NCBI GenBank assembly: GCA_023404805.1 | Contig: JAEYAL010000330.1 | Location: 1-20,152 of the forward strand | DNA length: 20,152 nucleotides | Reading direction: 5' to 3' | Source of the DNA: Actinomycetes bacterium | GTDB taxonomy: Bacteria; Actinomycetota; Thermoleophilia; Solirubrobacterales; Solirubrobacteraceae | Shown here: in pieces, positions 20,083 through 20,152 of the stretch | How the letters are laid out: each line of letters starts with the position of its first letter | Numbering within the stretch: the stretch's first letter is position 1 | The notes under the pieces: generated by a model | Told to the model about the DNA's origin: nothing | The model's database searches: none | The model's input: the letters and a program-made list of their open reading frames with translations, nothing else | Made by a program: the position numbers and the translations under genes

Positions 20083-20152
20083 GCACGCGCGCTGGCGGTG
20101 CAGCGGGTCGGGGGGGGGGGGGGGGGCCCCCCGGGGGGGCCGGGGCGGGGCG
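20079..20152 (+). CDS. Possible start of a further operon gene, cut by window end
   Basis: A GTG at 20079 overlaps the flippase TGA as GTGA, the same coupling as at the preceding two junctions. The frame (VSTRAGGAAGR...) stays open to the end of the window. Only the first ten codons precede the suspect G-run, so neither the reading frame beyond it nor the product can be judged. Confidence 0.35.
   Translation, partial: MSTRAGGAAGRGGGGGPPGGAGAG
20110..20152. other. Low-complexity G/C tail, probable contig-end artefact
   Basis: Seventeen consecutive G (20110-20126) are followed by six C, seven G and further G/C only. Such runs at a sequence end are typical of failing base calls; nothing else in the window looks like this except an 8-G run near the left end (23-30). 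Confidence 0.75.

Noticed and set aside
1..20152. CRISPR arrays, insertion sequences, phage genes, tRNA or rRNA genes
   Set aside because: No spaced direct repeats, transposase motifs, terminal inverted repeats or RNA-gene signatures were seen by eye on either strand.

Overview
The window is about 20 kb of very GC-rich DNA whose codon third positions are mostly G or C. Gene content suggests an actinobacterium: a PafBC-type double-WYL regulator, a long-form RmlA, TANNNT -10 boxes set right against start codons, and many GTG starts. The style fits the class Thermoleophilia (Solirubrobacter, Conexibacter or Patulibacter relatives), but that is inference; there is no rRNA or tRNA to test it. Both window ends are G-rich. 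The last 43 bases include a 17-G run that looks like poor-quality contig-end sequence.

Left part (1-3994): a proline-tailed membrane protein reads towards a leftward cluster. The cluster holds a LuxR-type regulator with a degenerate receiver domain, a CLC-family chloride transporter or channel, and a TetR regulator. A 555-bp gene-free region (3440-3994) with several inverted repeats separates this cluster from the rightward half.

Middle (3995-12877): a single-chain PafB-PafC-like WYL regulator is followed by rmlA and rmlD (4-bp overlap) and rmlB. These make the dTDP-4-keto-6-deoxyglucose and dTDP-L-rhamnose type of sugar donor; rmlC is not in the window. Two tandem, clearly paralogous secreted clan GH-A glycoside hydrolases follow, then a SixA-like histidine phosphatase.

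Right part (12858-20152): two leftward GT4 glycosyltransferases lie in tandem. A 70-bp divergent promoter region separates them from a rightward SDR oxidoreductase. Next comes a tightly coupled run with 4-bp start/stop overlaps: FkbM-type methyltransferase, third GT4 glycosyltransferase, Wzx-like flippase, and probably another gene cut off by the window end.

Taken together this is a surface-polysaccharide locus: nucleotide-sugar supply (Rml), chain assembly (three GT4 enzymes), decoration (FkbM, perhaps the SDR), export (flippase) and possibly outside trimming or remodelling (two secreted hydrolases). The most distinctive signals are the repeated leaderless-promoter geometry at eight starts, the tandem hydrolases inside a rhamnose/glycan locus, a receiver domain lacking its phospho-acceptor Asp, a CLC protein lacking several canonical ion and proton residues, a codon-dialect switch inside rmlA and rmlB, and structured intergenic DNA before pafBC and rmlA. 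I see no CRISPR array, insertion sequence, phage module or known defence system.
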